Shown here piece by piece: positions 1 to 8,383 of a stretch of DNA of 37,681 nt. The notes beneath the pieces are model-generated. The model had not been told where the DNA came from, searched no databases, and saw only the letters and a list, made by a program, of their open reading frames with translations. The position numbers were made by a program, and so were the translations under genes. Location of the stretch: NCBI GenBank assembly GCA_009838915.1, contig VXQT01000021.1, positions 1 to 37,681 of the forward strand. Reading direction: 5' to 3'. The stretch comes from Chloroflexota bacterium (GTDB lineage: Bacteria; Chloroflexota; Dehalococcoidia; Bin125). Position 1 is the stretch's first letter, and every line of letters begins with the position of its first letter.

Positions 1-60
1 AGTATCAGCCGAGCGTTGACTGGCAGTCGTTGGCAAGTTTACCGTATAATCCCCGTTTCG

Positions 61-540
61 ATGCTACGCTCAACCGCACTGATGGCGAGATTGATGGCGA
101 GTCCGCAGTCCAGTTCCGTGCGAATCCCCGTCGTCCGCCGCGAAGCCCGGACCGTGGCGGCAGCGATTGACTTCCTGATCATCGGACTGTTCAGCGCGCT
201 CTGCGCTGCCATCGCCCTGATCGCCATGTTGCTTCAGGTCGACCCGTTGGAGCGCGACCCCACAGCCGGCGAGTGGGCCGTGGGCTATGCAATCGGGCTG
301 TGCTGGTTCCTGGCCTCGTCGCTTTATGCCGGACTCGGCGCGCGCACCGTGGGCGCTCGACTGCTCGGCCTGCGGGAGCTGAGGAGCGGTCCGCGCACGT
401 TTGTGATCCGCGGATTCCTGTGGTGGCCGTCGCTGTTGTTGCTCGGCGTCGGCGCTTGGTGGCCCTGGGTCGATCCTCTCGGCCGCAGCATCCCCGACAT
501 GCTCTCTGGCTCGCTCCTGTATGAGCCCGAGACCGCATGA
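61..540 (+). CDS. RDD family membrane protein
   Basis: Small integral membrane protein of the RDD family; the family's role is mostly unknown (some members are proposed ion antiporters). After a short N-terminus comes Arg-Thr-Val followed by a hydrophobic segment with an early Asp (AAAIDFLIIGLF), then a second membrane segment, then the typical GARTVGARLLGLREL stretch, and a last hydrophobic segment ending in DPLGRSIPDMLSGSLLY, which matches the RDD ending (DP-x-R-x-x-HD-x-L-x-GT). The ATG at 61 was chosen; later ATGs at 82 and 94 and an earlier TTG at 16 are alternatives, and no clear ribosome site decides between them. Its last four bases overlap the next gene (ATGA), so the two are probably co-transcribed. 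Confidence 0.65.
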   Translation: MLRSTALMARLMASPQSSSVRIPVVRREARTVAAAIDFLIIGLFSALCAAIALIAMLLQVDPLERDPTAGEWAVGYAIGLCWFLASSLYAGLGARTVGARLLGLRELRSGPRTFVIRGFLWWPSLLLLGVGAWWPWVDPLGRSIPDMLSGSLLYEPETA

Positions 541-1361
541 GCAGGCCGCCGTTCCCCGGCCCGCCGCAGACCGCGAACCGGTCCACCTGGCGGCGCCCCG
601 TCCTCCTCTTCTCATTGTTCCTGACCGCGATTGCCGCCGCGCTCGCGGTGACTGCGATCTCCGCTACCCAGCTCACCGAGCGCAACACTGCCCAGCGCCT
701 GCTCGCCGCCGCGACTCGGTCGCTGCTGGAGGTCGATCGATTTGTCGAGGGCGCCTGGCCCGTGCTGGAGCGGAAGGCCCCGGAAGGCGCTCCGATCACA
801 CTGGTTGGCTTCCCGATCGGTCTGCAGATCGACCCGACGCTGGTCGAAGAAGGCCCCGAGTCCGTGTCAACGGAAGTCGTGGCGGCTACCGCCTCACTGG
901 TCTACGACGACGGCTTCGAGGTGTTGGCCGACTCGCCCCAGGCATTTCGATTCCTCTCTCGCGGCGCCGCATTCGACGGTTCGGTGGGACGCCTCACCCG
1001 CGGTGGTCACAGCATCGCCACCATTGCACTGATTGTCACCGGGATGCTCGCGATCCTGCTGGCAATGTCGGTTGCGGCTCAAGCAAGAGGGCTCTCCCGT
1101 TTCGCCGCGCCCGCGCTCGCCATTTGCGTCGGCGCCGTTGTGGTCTGGATTGCGGGATCGCTGCTTCAGTCTTCGCTATCGGGACGCGCCGAGACGACGC
1201 TGGATCCGTTCATCTCCGATCTCTGGTGGATCGCGGTGGATGCGCTGGACATCCTCCTGCGCAACTCGGCGATCGTCGCTCTGACGGCGGGCGCGTTGGT
1301 CGGCGCGTCCGGCCTGGCCTGGCTGCTGTTACGTACGTTCGACCCCGTTGAAGGGGCGTAA
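537..1361 (+). CDS. Hypothetical membrane protein with one N-terminal and three C-terminal TM segments
   Basis: I do not recognise a family. The 274-residue protein has a proline-rich start, a membrane segment at about residues 22-45, a soluble region of about 115 residues (probably outside the cytoplasm), then three hydrophobic segments in the C-terminal half (about 165-185, 195-215 and 243-266). The start ATG overlaps the stop of the RDD gene as ATGA, which indicates translational coupling, so the two membrane proteins may work together. It ends 79 bases before the tRNA gene. Confidence 0.6.
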   Translation: MSRPPFPGPPQTANRSTWRRPVLLFSLFLTAIAAALAVTAISATQLTERNTAQRLLAAATRSLLEVDRFVEGAWPVLERKAPEGAPITLVGFPIGLQIDPTLVEEGPESVSTEVVAATASLVYDDGFEVLADSPQAFRFLSRGAAFDGSVGRLTRGGHSIATIALIVTGMLAILLAMSVAAQARGLSRFAAPALAICVGAVVVWIAGSLLQSSLSGRAETTLDPFISDLWWIAVDALDILLRNSAIVALTAGALVGASGLAWLLLRTFDPVEGA

Positions 1362-1440
1362 CTCTTCACTGTGCGCAACCTCGACGGCGTGTACGATGCT
1401 AGGAAGTGACGCACAGCGTTCGACGCGCTCGTGGCTGCGT

Positions 1441-1515
1441 GCGGGAGTAGCTCAGTGGTAGAGCATCTGCTTCCCAAGCAGAGGGTCGCGGGTTCGAATC
1501 CCGTCTCCCGCTCCA
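1441..1515 (+). tRNA. tRNA-Gly (anticodon CCC)
   Basis: Complete cloverleaf: acceptor GCGGGAG pairs with CTCCCGC, the D-arm is GCTC...GAGC, anticodon stem TCTGC/GCAGA encloses the loop TTCCCAA with anticodon CCC (reads GGG), and the T-arm is GCGGG-TTCGAAT-CCCGT. The discriminator base T and CCA (1513-1515) are encoded in the genome. It stands alone between a membrane-protein pair and acyl-CoA dehydrogenase. Confidence 0.97.
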
Positions 1516-1569
1516 GCAAGTCAGGTGGTCCGAACAAGTCCCGATCGACGGGATAGCGAGGTAGACACG

Positions 1570-2751
1570 ATGGAACTGAGATTCTCCGAAGCCGAGGAAA
1601 CCCTGCGCGGCGAAGTCCGCCAATTCCTGCTCGACAACATCCCCGAGCCCACCTCGAGTGACGGTCCCGGCGGCGCCCGCGAGAACGACGAAGACTTCGA
1701 GAACGCCGTCGAGTTCAACCGCAAGCTCGGCGACCGCGGCTGGATCGCTCCGGCCTGGCCGAAGGAATACGGCGGCCTGGGCGCATCGATCTACGAGCAG
1801 ATCGTGTTCAACGAAGAGTTTGGCTACCACGGCGCGCCGGACACCGGCACGCGCGGCTTCGGCGTTGGCATGATTGGCCCGACCCTGATCATCCACGGCT
1901 CCGACGAGCAAAAGGCCGAGTACCTGCCCAAGATCACCTCCGGCGAGCACATCTGGTGTCAGGGATACTCAGAGCCCGGTTCCGGCTCCGACCTCGCCTC
2001 GTTGCAGACCCGCGCCGTCCGCGACGGCGACGACTACATCATCAATGGCCAGAAGATCTGGACTTCTGGCGGTCACCGCGCCAACCAGATGTTCTGTCTC
2101 GTCCGCACCGATCCCGACGCGCCCAAGCACCGCGGCATCTCCTTCCTCTTGATCGACGACATCAAGAACACCCCGGGCCTCTCGGTCCGACCGCTGATCA
2201 ATATGGCCGGACGCCACCACTTCAACGAGGTCTTCTTCGAGGACGTCCGCGTCCCCGCCAAGAATCGCATCGGCGAGGAGAACCGTGGCTGGTACGTCGG
2301 CATGACCCTGCTCGACTTCGAGCGCTCCGGCATCGGCACCACGGCCGGCCAGCGCAAGACGCTTGAGGGCATGACAGAGGAGTTGCAGAACGGCTCGGCC
2401 GAGGACCGCGAACGCTACCGGCTCGGCCTCTCCGACCTGGTGGTCAGCAACAACGTGGCCAAGTACCTCGGCTACCGCATCGGTCACATCCAGGCGACCG
2501 GCAACGTGCCCAACTACGAGGCTTCGGTGATCAAGATCTTCCAGTCCGAGCTGGGCCAGAAGATCTACAACTACGGGATCAAGATGTTCGGCCTCTCCGG
2601 CCAGCTGATCCCCGAGGAGCCGACCGCCCCCTGGCGCGGCGACATGCCCGAGCAGTACCTGCTCGCCGTACCCAGCACGATCTACTCCGGCACAAACGAG
2701 ATCCAGCGCAACATCATCGCCACCCGAGGTCTGGGGCTGCCGCGGTCATAG
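1570..2751 (+). CDS. Acyl-CoA dehydrogenase family protein
   Basis: FAD-dependent acyl-CoA dehydrogenase (393 aa), expected to make an alpha,beta double bond in an acyl-CoA thioester. Visible family features are the N-terminal helical domain (WIAPAWPKEYGG), the flavin-binding strand WCQGYSEPGSGSDLASLQT, GQKIWTSGGHRANQMFCLVRT in the middle domain, and the C-terminal FAD/tetramer motif YSGTNEIQRNIIATRGLGLP. In MCAD-type enzymes the catalytic Glu lies in YEGT; here that position is Ser373, so the base must come from another helix (as in isovaleryl-CoA dehydrogenase) or the subunit may differ in role. The start at 1570 is preceded by GCGAGGTAG. The stop abuts the stop of the convergent DUF3179 gene with no gap. 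Confidence 0.93.
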   Translation: MELRFSEAEETLRGEVRQFLLDNIPEPTSSDGPGGARENDEDFENAVEFNRKLGDRGWIAPAWPKEYGGLGASIYEQIVFNEEFGYHGAPDTGTRGFGVGMIGPTLIIHGSDEQKAEYLPKITSGEHIWCQGYSEPGSGSDLASLQTRAVRDGDDYIINGQKIWTSGGHRANQMFCLVRTDPDAPKHRGISFLLIDDIKNTPGLSVRPLINMAGRHHFNEVFFEDVRVPAKNRIGEENRGWYVGMTLLDFERSGIGTTAGQRKTLEGMTEELQNGSAEDRERYRLGLSDLVVSNNVAKYLGYRIGHIQATGNVPNYEASVIKIFQSELGQKIYNYGIKMFGLSGQLIPEEPTAPWRGDMPEQYLLAVPSTIYSGTNEIQRNIIATRGLGLPRS

Positions 2752-4332
2752 TCAGCCCTCCCACAGCCGACCGTTCTCGGTCTGGTTCGTGACCGCGAAC
2801 CAGTAGGCGTTGTGCCCGCCTACTCGCGGCAGCGACTGGCCATCGGGACCGACCAGTTGGTCCTCAGTGATCGCCCACTCGCCGCCCTCACTGTCGGTCA
2901 AGGTCCCGGCTTCTGGATCGGCTGAGCTGAAGGTGAAGCTACCCGACTCGTATGATCGGGCGCCGGCCCGCTCGGCTGTCGCAATCACGACGATGGGCAC
3001 ACCGCCAACGTCGTCCTGGATCAGCACCTGCCTGACCAGCGTCTTGATCGGATAGGCCGTCAGCGCCTCACCGAGCCGCACCACGTAGACATCGTCCTTC
3101 TGGGCCAGGCGTCCGTCCACGACGGGGACGTTGAACCAGGTCAATGAACTGCTGAAGTAGTCGTTGTAAGCGACACCGGAGCCGTAGTCGCGGATGAACC
3201 CGGTCTCGAGGCTCAACACGGTCGTGTCGGGATGCTGAGCGTACCAATCGGCCCAGGTCGAGACCACCACCGGAAGCACTTCGAGACGAATGTCGTCGCC
3301 CACTAACGGTCCCCAGGCCGGACGACCGGTGAACTGGTTCCAGAGCGTGCGCGTGTTCCGGTCGTACATCAGCTTGTTCGACCGGTAGAGCAGTCCGCTC
3401 GTGCCGAAGCGATACACCGTATCGCCGAATCGTCCATCAAACAGGATTGCGGAACCGCACAGGGTGCAGTACGCCAATGAGACCGGAACGCCCCCGATCG
3501 TGTCGTTCACCATCTCGTGCCAGGCGATGATCCGGATCGGATACGCTCTCGCGTCGCCGTTGATCTCCACTCCGACCACGATGTCGCTGTCGAGAATCCA
3601 CTCGGCTGCCTGAGCCGGCCGGATCTGGTTTGGATATTCCAGCGGCGGAATGCCGTCGACGACTACGCCGCCCCACATAACCTCGCGGGCGTCGATGCTG
3701 CGCGCGGCGTCCGGATCAAGAAACAGCGAAATCTCCTTCAAGCTGGCGGCAAACAAGGCCTGCTTGAATCGCAGATACGCCGGCGTGGACGTATCCGCGG
3801 GATCGAACTCGAAGAGCTCGCGGTACTCGTAAACAGTGCTGTGGGCGAAACCGAACCTAGCGGCGAGATAGGTCATTACCTGCTCGCGCATCGGATTCGG
3901 ATAGGCGGCCAGGTCGACGATGTACTTGTCCGCCGCCGACGAGCCCGACGCAAGAAGCAGGTCGAGCACATACTGCACCGTCGACGGAATCGGCAGCAGG
4001 ACTCCGAAGAATCCATCATCGGGTCCCCAGTAGATCAGTTGCGACAGGTCTTCCGCATCGGGATCAAACGGTCGCTCGGTGGTATCGCCGGACGATTGAT
4101 CTTGCCCGTCTTGCTCTTCCTGCGGCTCAACCCTCGTGACGACTTCCGCCCCGCCGTGCAATGACTGTGATTCAGCTTGCCCCGTGCGCGTGTCTTCCGC
4201 CTCTGCGACTACAGATTGCTCCTGCCCCGCCTCCTCCACCTGCTCTTGCGTCGGCAGGCGCTCCGTGTCGTCACAGGCGGTCAGGGCCAGCGCCAGGAGC
4301 AACAGCAACGTGGCTCCGATGAGCATACGCAT
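2752..4332 (-). CDS. DUF3179 domain-containing lipoprotein
   Basis: Secreted lipoprotein (526 aa) with a DUF3179 domain; the biochemical role of the family is unknown. The N-terminus MRMLIG is followed by a hydrophobic stretch and lipobox LTAC (Cys20), then an acidic, Gln-rich linker to about residue 95. The DUF3179 core contains INGDARAYPIRIIAWHE (His272), a YCTLCGSAI Cys-x-x-Cys pair (Cys289/Cys292) and SGLLYRSNKLMYDRNT; the CxxC and His suggest metal or redox chemistry, which is inference. An in-frame ATG further upstream exists, but the start at 4332 has a good ribosome site (GGGGTGGAG) and places the signal peptide at the N-terminus. A paralog lies at 32491-33948. Confidence 0.88.
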   Translation of the reverse strand: MRMLIGATLLLLLALALTACDDTERLPTQEQVEEAGQEQSVVAEAEDTRTGQAESQSLHGGAEVVTRVEPQEEQDGQDQSSGDTTERPFDPDAEDLSQLIYWGPDDGFFGVLLPIPSTVQYVLDLLLASGSSAADKYIVDLAAYPNPMREQVMTYLAARFGFAHSTVYEYRELFEFDPADTSTPAYLRFKQALFAASLKEISLFLDPDAARSIDAREVMWGGVVVDGIPPLEYPNQIRPAQAAEWILDSDIVVGVEINGDARAYPIRIIAWHEMVNDTIGGVPVSLAYCTLCGSAILFDGRFGDTVYRFGTSGLLYRSNKLMYDRNTRTLWNQFTGRPAWGPLVGDDIRLEVLPVVVSTWADWYAQHPDTTVLSLETGFIRDYGSGVAYNDYFSSSLTWFNVPVVDGRLAQKDDVYVVRLGEALTAYPIKTLVRQVLIQDDVGGVPIVVIATAERAGARSYESGSFTFSSADPEAGTLTDSEGGEWAITEDQLVGPDGQSLPRVGGHNAYWFAVTNQTENGRLWEG

Positions 4333-4460
4333 GACTCCACCCCTCACGTCCGCTACTGCAAGCCTACGGCGGTGGCGCGCCTTGGGAACGGCTCCGAAGC
4401 CCCGAAATCCATGCACGTATCTTCTCTACTAGCACCGCCCACCATGCCAGGGAGCAAGAC

Positions 4461-5249
4461 ATGCCGGATCCTCCGCTGCTGTACGAACGAGACCCCACCA
4501 ACCGCCGAGCGCTGATGACCTTCAACCGTCCCGAGCGGATGAATGCCATGAGCCCCGACCTGCAAGCGTTGATGCGTGAAGCGATCGAGGACTTCAAGAG
4601 CGATCCCGACCTCTGGGTCATGATCGTCACCGGCGCGGGTGAGCGAGCTTTCTGCGCCGGCGCTGACTTGGGCAGCACGATTCCCAACGCGACCCAGGCC
4701 ACGCGCGACGAGCCGCTCAAGGTGAACGAGACACGCAATCTCCACGACGTGCACAAACCCGTGATCGCCGCGGTCAACGGCTACTGCATCGCCGGCGGCC
4801 TCGAGTTCATGCTCGGCACCGACATTCGAGTCGCCGCTGAGCACGCCGAGTTTGGCCTCCAGGAAGTGCGCTGGGGCATAGTCCCGATCGGCGGCTCACA
4901 CATTCGCTTGCCGCGCCAGATTCCCTGGTGCTGGGCGATGGAGATCCTGCTGACCGGACGCCGACTGTCTGCTGCGGAAGCGTTGCAATGCGGCCTGATC
5001 AATCGAGTGGTCCCGGCTGACCAACTGATGGACACGGCGAATGGGATCGCCGACCTGATCTGCCGCAACGGTCCGCTGGCCGTGCGCACGGCCAAGGAGA
5101 TCGCCGTGCGAGGCGCGATGGGCATGTCCTGGGAGCAGGCCTGGAGCCTCGAGTCCCTGCTCGGCGCCCGCGCCTTCGGTAGCGAGGACGCGATCGAAGG
5201 ACCAAGAGCATTCATGGAGAAACGCGAACCTGTCTTCAAAGGCCGCTAA
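4461..5249 (+). CDS. Enoyl-CoA hydratase/isomerase family protein (copy 1)
   Basis: Crotonase-fold enzyme (262 aa), expected to hydrate or isomerise an enoyl-CoA after the dehydrogenase step. The oxyanion-hole segments ERAFCAGADLG (about 61-71) and CIAGGLEFMLGTDIR (about 109-123) are present, and Glu135 in FGLQEVRWGIVP matches the first catalytic Glu of crotonase. The second catalytic Glu region reads IGGSHIRLPRQIPW, so the exact reaction is open. A ribosome site (AGGGAGC, 4449-4455) fits the ATG at 4461. A paralog follows directly at 5348, separated by a palindromic repeat; the C-terminal 50 residues are almost identical between the two. Confidence 0.92.
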   Translation: MPDPPLLYERDPTNRRALMTFNRPERMNAMSPDLQALMREAIEDFKSDPDLWVMIVTGAGERAFCAGADLGSTIPNATQATRDEPLKVNETRNLHDVHKPVIAAVNGYCIAGGLEFMLGTDIRVAAEHAEFGLQEVRWGIVPIGGSHIRLPRQIPWCWAMEILLTGRRLSAAEALQCGLINRVVPADQLMDTANGIADLICRNGPLAVRTAKEIAVRGAMGMSWEQAWSLESLLGARAFGSEDAIEGPRAFMEKREPVFKGR

Positions 5250-5255
5250 CACGTG

Positions 5256-5308
5256 CTCCTCTCCCCCCGCTCTGTGGGGGAAGATGTCACGTAGTGACAG
5301 AGGGGGGC
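5256..5308. repeat. Palindromic intergenic repeat, divergent copy A
   Basis: Member of a dispersed repeat family (other copies at 13524, 26364, 35757). It has a C-tract (CTCTCCCCCCGC), a G-tract giving hairpin 1 with loop TCT, a second hairpin TGTCAC-GTA-GTGACA, and a final GAGGGGGG. Compared with the other copies, hairpin 2 is changed on both arms and still pairs perfectly (6 bp here, 4 bp in the others). It lies inside the gap between the two enoyl-CoA hydratase genes and may limit read-through or stabilise the upstream transcript; that role is inference. Confidence 0.8.
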
Positions 5309-5347
5309 ACAACGAGCCGCCCACCAACAAAGCGAGGGACTGAATCA

Positions 5348-6136
5348 ATGACCGACGAACCGCTGATTTACGAGAAGGATCCTGCCAACCGCCGCTGTGT
5401 GATCACATTCAACCGCCCCGAGCGGATGAATGCGATGTCACGAGACCTCCTGCAGTTGCTGCGCGACGCGACCGAGGACTTCAACAACGATCCCGATATC
5501 TGGGTCGCGATCCTCACCGGCGCCGGCGAGCGCGCATTCTGCGCAGGCGCGGACCTGGGCAGCACCATCCCGGCCAAGTCGGCCGGCGCGCGCGACAATC
5601 CGCTTCGCGTCCAGGACACGCGAAATCTGCATCATGTCTTCAAGCCGATCATCTCCGCCGTGAACGGTTACTGCATCGCCGGCGGACTCGAATACATGCT
5701 GGGCACCGACATCCGCGTGGCCGCCGAGCACGCCGAGTTCGGCCTGCAGGAGGTGCGCTGGGGCATCGTCCCGGATCAGGGCGCGCACATCCGGCTGCCG
5801 CGCCAGATTCCCTGGGCCTGGGCCATGGAGCTGATCCTCACGGGACGCCGCATCACAGCGCAGGAGGCGCTGCAGTGCGGCCTGATCAATCGCGTCGTGC
5901 CGATGGAGGAGCTGATGCCGACCGCGCACGGGATTGCCGATCTGATCTGCGCCAACGGACCGCTCGCCGTGCGCACCGCCAAGGAGATCGCCGTGCGCGG
6001 CGCGATGGGCATGTCCTGGGAGCAGGCCTGGAGCCTGGAGTCGCTGCTCGGCGCCCGAGCGTTCGGCAGCGAAGACGCCATCGAGGGCCCCAAGGCCTTC
6101 ATGGAGAAGCGAACCCCCCAGTTCAAGGGCCGGTAG
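5348..6136 (+). CDS. Enoyl-CoA hydratase/isomerase family protein (copy 2)
   Basis: Second crotonase-fold protein (262 aa) with the same length and residue numbering as its neighbour. ERAFCAGADLG and CIAGGLEYMLGTDIR form the oxyanion hole, and Glu135 in FGLQEVRWGIVP is the likely catalytic acid. Its main active-site difference is PDQGAHIRLP where copy 1 has PIGGSHIRLP, so the two may prefer different substrates. The start ATG at 5348 (MTDEPLIYEK) is chosen because it matches copy 1; an earlier in-frame start at 5294 would run into the repeat element. The downstream hydrolase begins 19 bases after the stop, suggesting an operon. Confidence 0.92.
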   Translation: MTDEPLIYEKDPANRRCVITFNRPERMNAMSRDLLQLLRDATEDFNNDPDIWVAILTGAGERAFCAGADLGSTIPAKSAGARDNPLRVQDTRNLHHVFKPIISAVNGYCIAGGLEYMLGTDIRVAAEHAEFGLQEVRWGIVPDQGAHIRLPRQIPWAWAMELILTGRRITAQEALQCGLINRVVPMEELMPTAHGIADLICANGPLAVRTAKEIAVRGAMGMSWEQAWSLESLLGARAFGSEDAIEGPKAFMEKRTPQFKGR

Positions 6137-6155
6137 GTAGACGACGGAGCATGCG

Positions 6156-7310
6156 ATGACGAACGAACCGACGGGCTACGGAGCGCACGCGCTTGACTCC
6201 ACGATCCGCTCACGATTCGTCGAGGGCGTCAACGGTCTCACGATGCACATCCTCGAGACCGGCTGGGGTGAAGATCGCCCCCGCCTGCTGATGCTGCACG
6301 GCTTCCCGGAGATTGCCTACAGCTGGCGCAAGGTCATGCCGATCCTCGCCGCAGCAGGATTCCATGTCGTCGCGCCCGATCAGCGAGGCTACGGACGCAC
6401 GACCGGTTGGACCGCCGACTACGATGACAGCCTGATCCCCTACGGCATGCTCAATCTCACCCGCGACGCAGTCGGACTCGTCAACGCGCTGGACTGGGAC
6501 ACCGTCGACGGCGTGATCGGACACGATTTCGGCTCACCGGTCGCTGCCTATTGCGCTCTGATCCGTCCCGACATCTTCCAGTCGGTCGTCACCATGAGCG
6601 GGCCATGGCAAGGACCGCCCGCGTTGGCGTCGGGCGAGGCCCGCGGCTCAGGCGCTGCGGGATCGGCGAGCATCGCCGATGACCTCGCTGCCCTCGACCG
6701 CCCGCGCAAGCACTACCAGCTCTACTACTGCACGCGACCGGCCGACGCCGATATGTCCAACGCCCCCCAGGGCGTCCACGACTTCCTGCGCGCCTACTAC
6801 CACCACAAGAGCGCCGACTGGACGCAGAATCGGCCGCACCCGCTCGCAGCTTGGACCGCAACCGAACTGGCCAAGCTGCCGACCTACTACGTCATGGACC
6901 TCGACGAAGACATGCCCACGACCGTCGCCCACCAGATGCCGTCCGAATTCGAGATCGACAACTGCTCGTGGCTCACTGACGACGAACTCGCCGTCTACGC
7001 AGGCGAGTACGAGCGCAACGGCTTCCAGGGCGGACTCAACTGGTATCGCGCCACGCGCGCTCCCGCCTGCCTGGCACAACTCCAGCTCTTCCACGGCAGG
7101 ACCATCGACGTTCCCGCCGCCTTCATCGGCGGCGCATCCGACTGGGGCGTCTACCAGTCTCCAGGAGCTCTGGATCGAATGCCCGACGCCTGCACCAATC
7201 TGCTGGGCCGCCACCTGGTCGAGGGCGCCGGCCACTGGGTCCAGCAAGAGCAACCGGAAGCGGTAGCCAACTTGCTGTTGCAGTTCCTCGATGAAGCCGC
7301 AACGTTCTGA
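6156..7310 (+). CDS. Alpha/beta hydrolase, epoxide hydrolase-like
   Basis: Alpha/beta-hydrolase of 384 residues. HGFPEIAYSWRKV (residues 48-60) is the oxyanion motif of epoxide hydrolases and haloalkane dehalogenases. The nucleophile elbow is GHDFGS with Asp124, not Ser, which points to epoxide hydrolase or dehalogenase chemistry through an alkyl-enzyme ester, not an esterase. DQRGYGRT (about 75-82) is also typical, and the C-terminal GHWVQQEQPE supplies the catalytic His. The cap domain (about 150-300) is longer than usual. The ATG at 6156 has GGAG at 6145-6148; another ATG at 6151 is out of frame. It probably acts with the enoyl-CoA hydratases. Its stop lies 3 bases from the convergent LLM gene stop. 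Confidence 0.85.
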   Translation: MTNEPTGYGAHALDSTIRSRFVEGVNGLTMHILETGWGEDRPRLLMLHGFPEIAYSWRKVMPILAAAGFHVVAPDQRGYGRTTGWTADYDDSLIPYGMLNLTRDAVGLVNALDWDTVDGVIGHDFGSPVAAYCALIRPDIFQSVVTMSGPWQGPPALASGEARGSGAAGSASIADDLAALDRPRKHYQLYYCTRPADADMSNAPQGVHDFLRAYYHHKSADWTQNRPHPLAAWTATELAKLPTYYVMDLDEDMPTTVAHQMPSEFEIDNCSWLTDDELAVYAGEYERNGFQGGLNWYRATRAPACLAQLQLFHGRTIDVPAAFIGGASDWGVYQSPGALDRMPDACTNLLGRHLVEGAGHWVQQEQPEAVANLLLQFLDEAATF

Positions 7311-7313
7311 GTC

Positions 7314-8381
7314 TCAACGTCTCAGTTGAGGAATCACCTCGCCGACGAAGCGTTCGCTGCACTCCGAGTTGGGATGGCTCGGGTTCAGCGTCGTGCCGGC
7401 GATCATGAATCGCGACACGCCCATCTCGATCAACTCGCCCAGGCGCTGCACGCAGTAGTCGGGCGGACCGAAGACGCCGAATGTGCCGGCGAACTCCTGC
7501 GTCACTTGGGCCGACTGCGGACTGCCCTCTCTCGCGTGACCGTGCATGTCGTAGCTGTCGTGGATCTTGGTTAGCACATCGCGCTGTGTCTCGGATACCG
7601 GACCGACGATTTCGCCGTACATGTTCGAGAACCGCGCGAACAGGGAAAGTCCGGCCGAGCCGATCGACAGCGCCACCTCAGGATCGTCGTGCACCACGGT
7701 CGGCAGATAGGCGGCGAATGAGATCTCAGGATCCAGTCCGGCCTCCGAACGAGCCTGGCGGGCGACGTCCATGCCCCAGGAGATCCGCTGCGGATCGCCG
7801 CCCACCGCCAGACTGACCTGTTCGACATGCCGCGCGGCAGCGGCGATCACGCGCGGACCGGTGGCGGCCACGTCAACCGGTACCTTTGGATACGACGGAT
7901 TGAGCCACTCGATCTGGCTGGCATCCGGCGTGTCGGCGAGGCCGAGCACGTGCACGTCGGTCTCGCCGAAGGCCACGTCCTCTCCGCGCAGATATCCCTG
8001 GAGCTGCTCGAGATAGCGCTCGAACTTGGGCACCGCATGCGGCGCCAGACCGAGATGCGCCAGCGCCGAGTCGCCGCGTCCGATGCCGAGATAGGCGCGC
8101 CCGCCGCTTTCCGCCTGGATCGCCGCGATCGCCGAGGCGGTCACCGCAGGATGGCGGGTGAATGAGTTGGTTACGCCGGTGCCCAGCTTGAGTCGCGTGG
8201 TTGCGTGCGCGGCAACCGTCAGCGCGACGTAGCAATCGCTGGCCCGGTTCTGACTGTCGACGAACGTGATCCCGTCGAAGCCCAGTTCCTCGGCGCGCTG
8301 CGCCTGCTTGGCGGAGGTGAACGCGGACGGATCCCCGCTCGCCGCCAGGCCTCGCCCCGATGTCCAGAATTCGACCGGCAT
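7314..8381 (-). CDS. LLM class flavin-dependent oxidoreductase (a)
   Basis: TIM-barrel flavoenzyme of the luciferase-like monooxygenase superfamily (355 aa), probably using F420 or FMN; substrate unknown. Typical segments are AEELGFDGITFVDSQN, LKLGTGVTNSFTRHPAVTAS and GGRAYLGIGRGDSALAHLG, which build the flavin phosphate site. It begins 2 bases after the stop of a close paralog (8384-9454) on the same strand, so the two are co-translated and could form a hetero-oligomer. The sequences are similar over the full length, implying local duplication. Its stop faces the alpha/beta hydrolase stop at 7310 with almost no gap. Confidence 0.9.
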   Translation of the reverse strand: MPVEFWTSGRGLAASGDPSAFTSAKQAQRAEELGFDGITFVDSQNRASDCYVALTVAAHATTRLKLGTGVTNSFTRHPAVTASAIAAIQAESGGRAYLGIGRGDSALAHLGLAPHAVPKFERYLEQLQGYLRGEDVAFGETDVHVLGLADTPDASQIEWLNPSYPKVPVDVAATGPRVIAAAARHVEQVSLAVGGDPQRISWGMDVARQARSEAGLDPEISFAAYLPTVVHDDPEVALSIGSAGLSLFARFSNMYGEIVGPVSETQRDVLTKIHDSYDMHGHAREGSPQSAQVTQEFAGTFGVFGPPDYCVQRLGELIEMGVSRFMIAGTTLNPSHPNSECSERFVGEVIPQLRR

Positions 8382-8383
8382 GA

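Noticed and set aside
1166..1950. Minus-strand open frames across the tRNA reading GFEPATLCLGSRCSTTELL and similar
   Set aside because: This is the well-known false protein produced by translating the complement of a tRNA gene; no ribosome site or codon-use support.
5250..5347. Coding of the repeat region as an N-terminal extension of the second enoyl-CoA hydratase
   Set aside because: The extension is the translated repeat; the paralog starts at the residue matching 5348.
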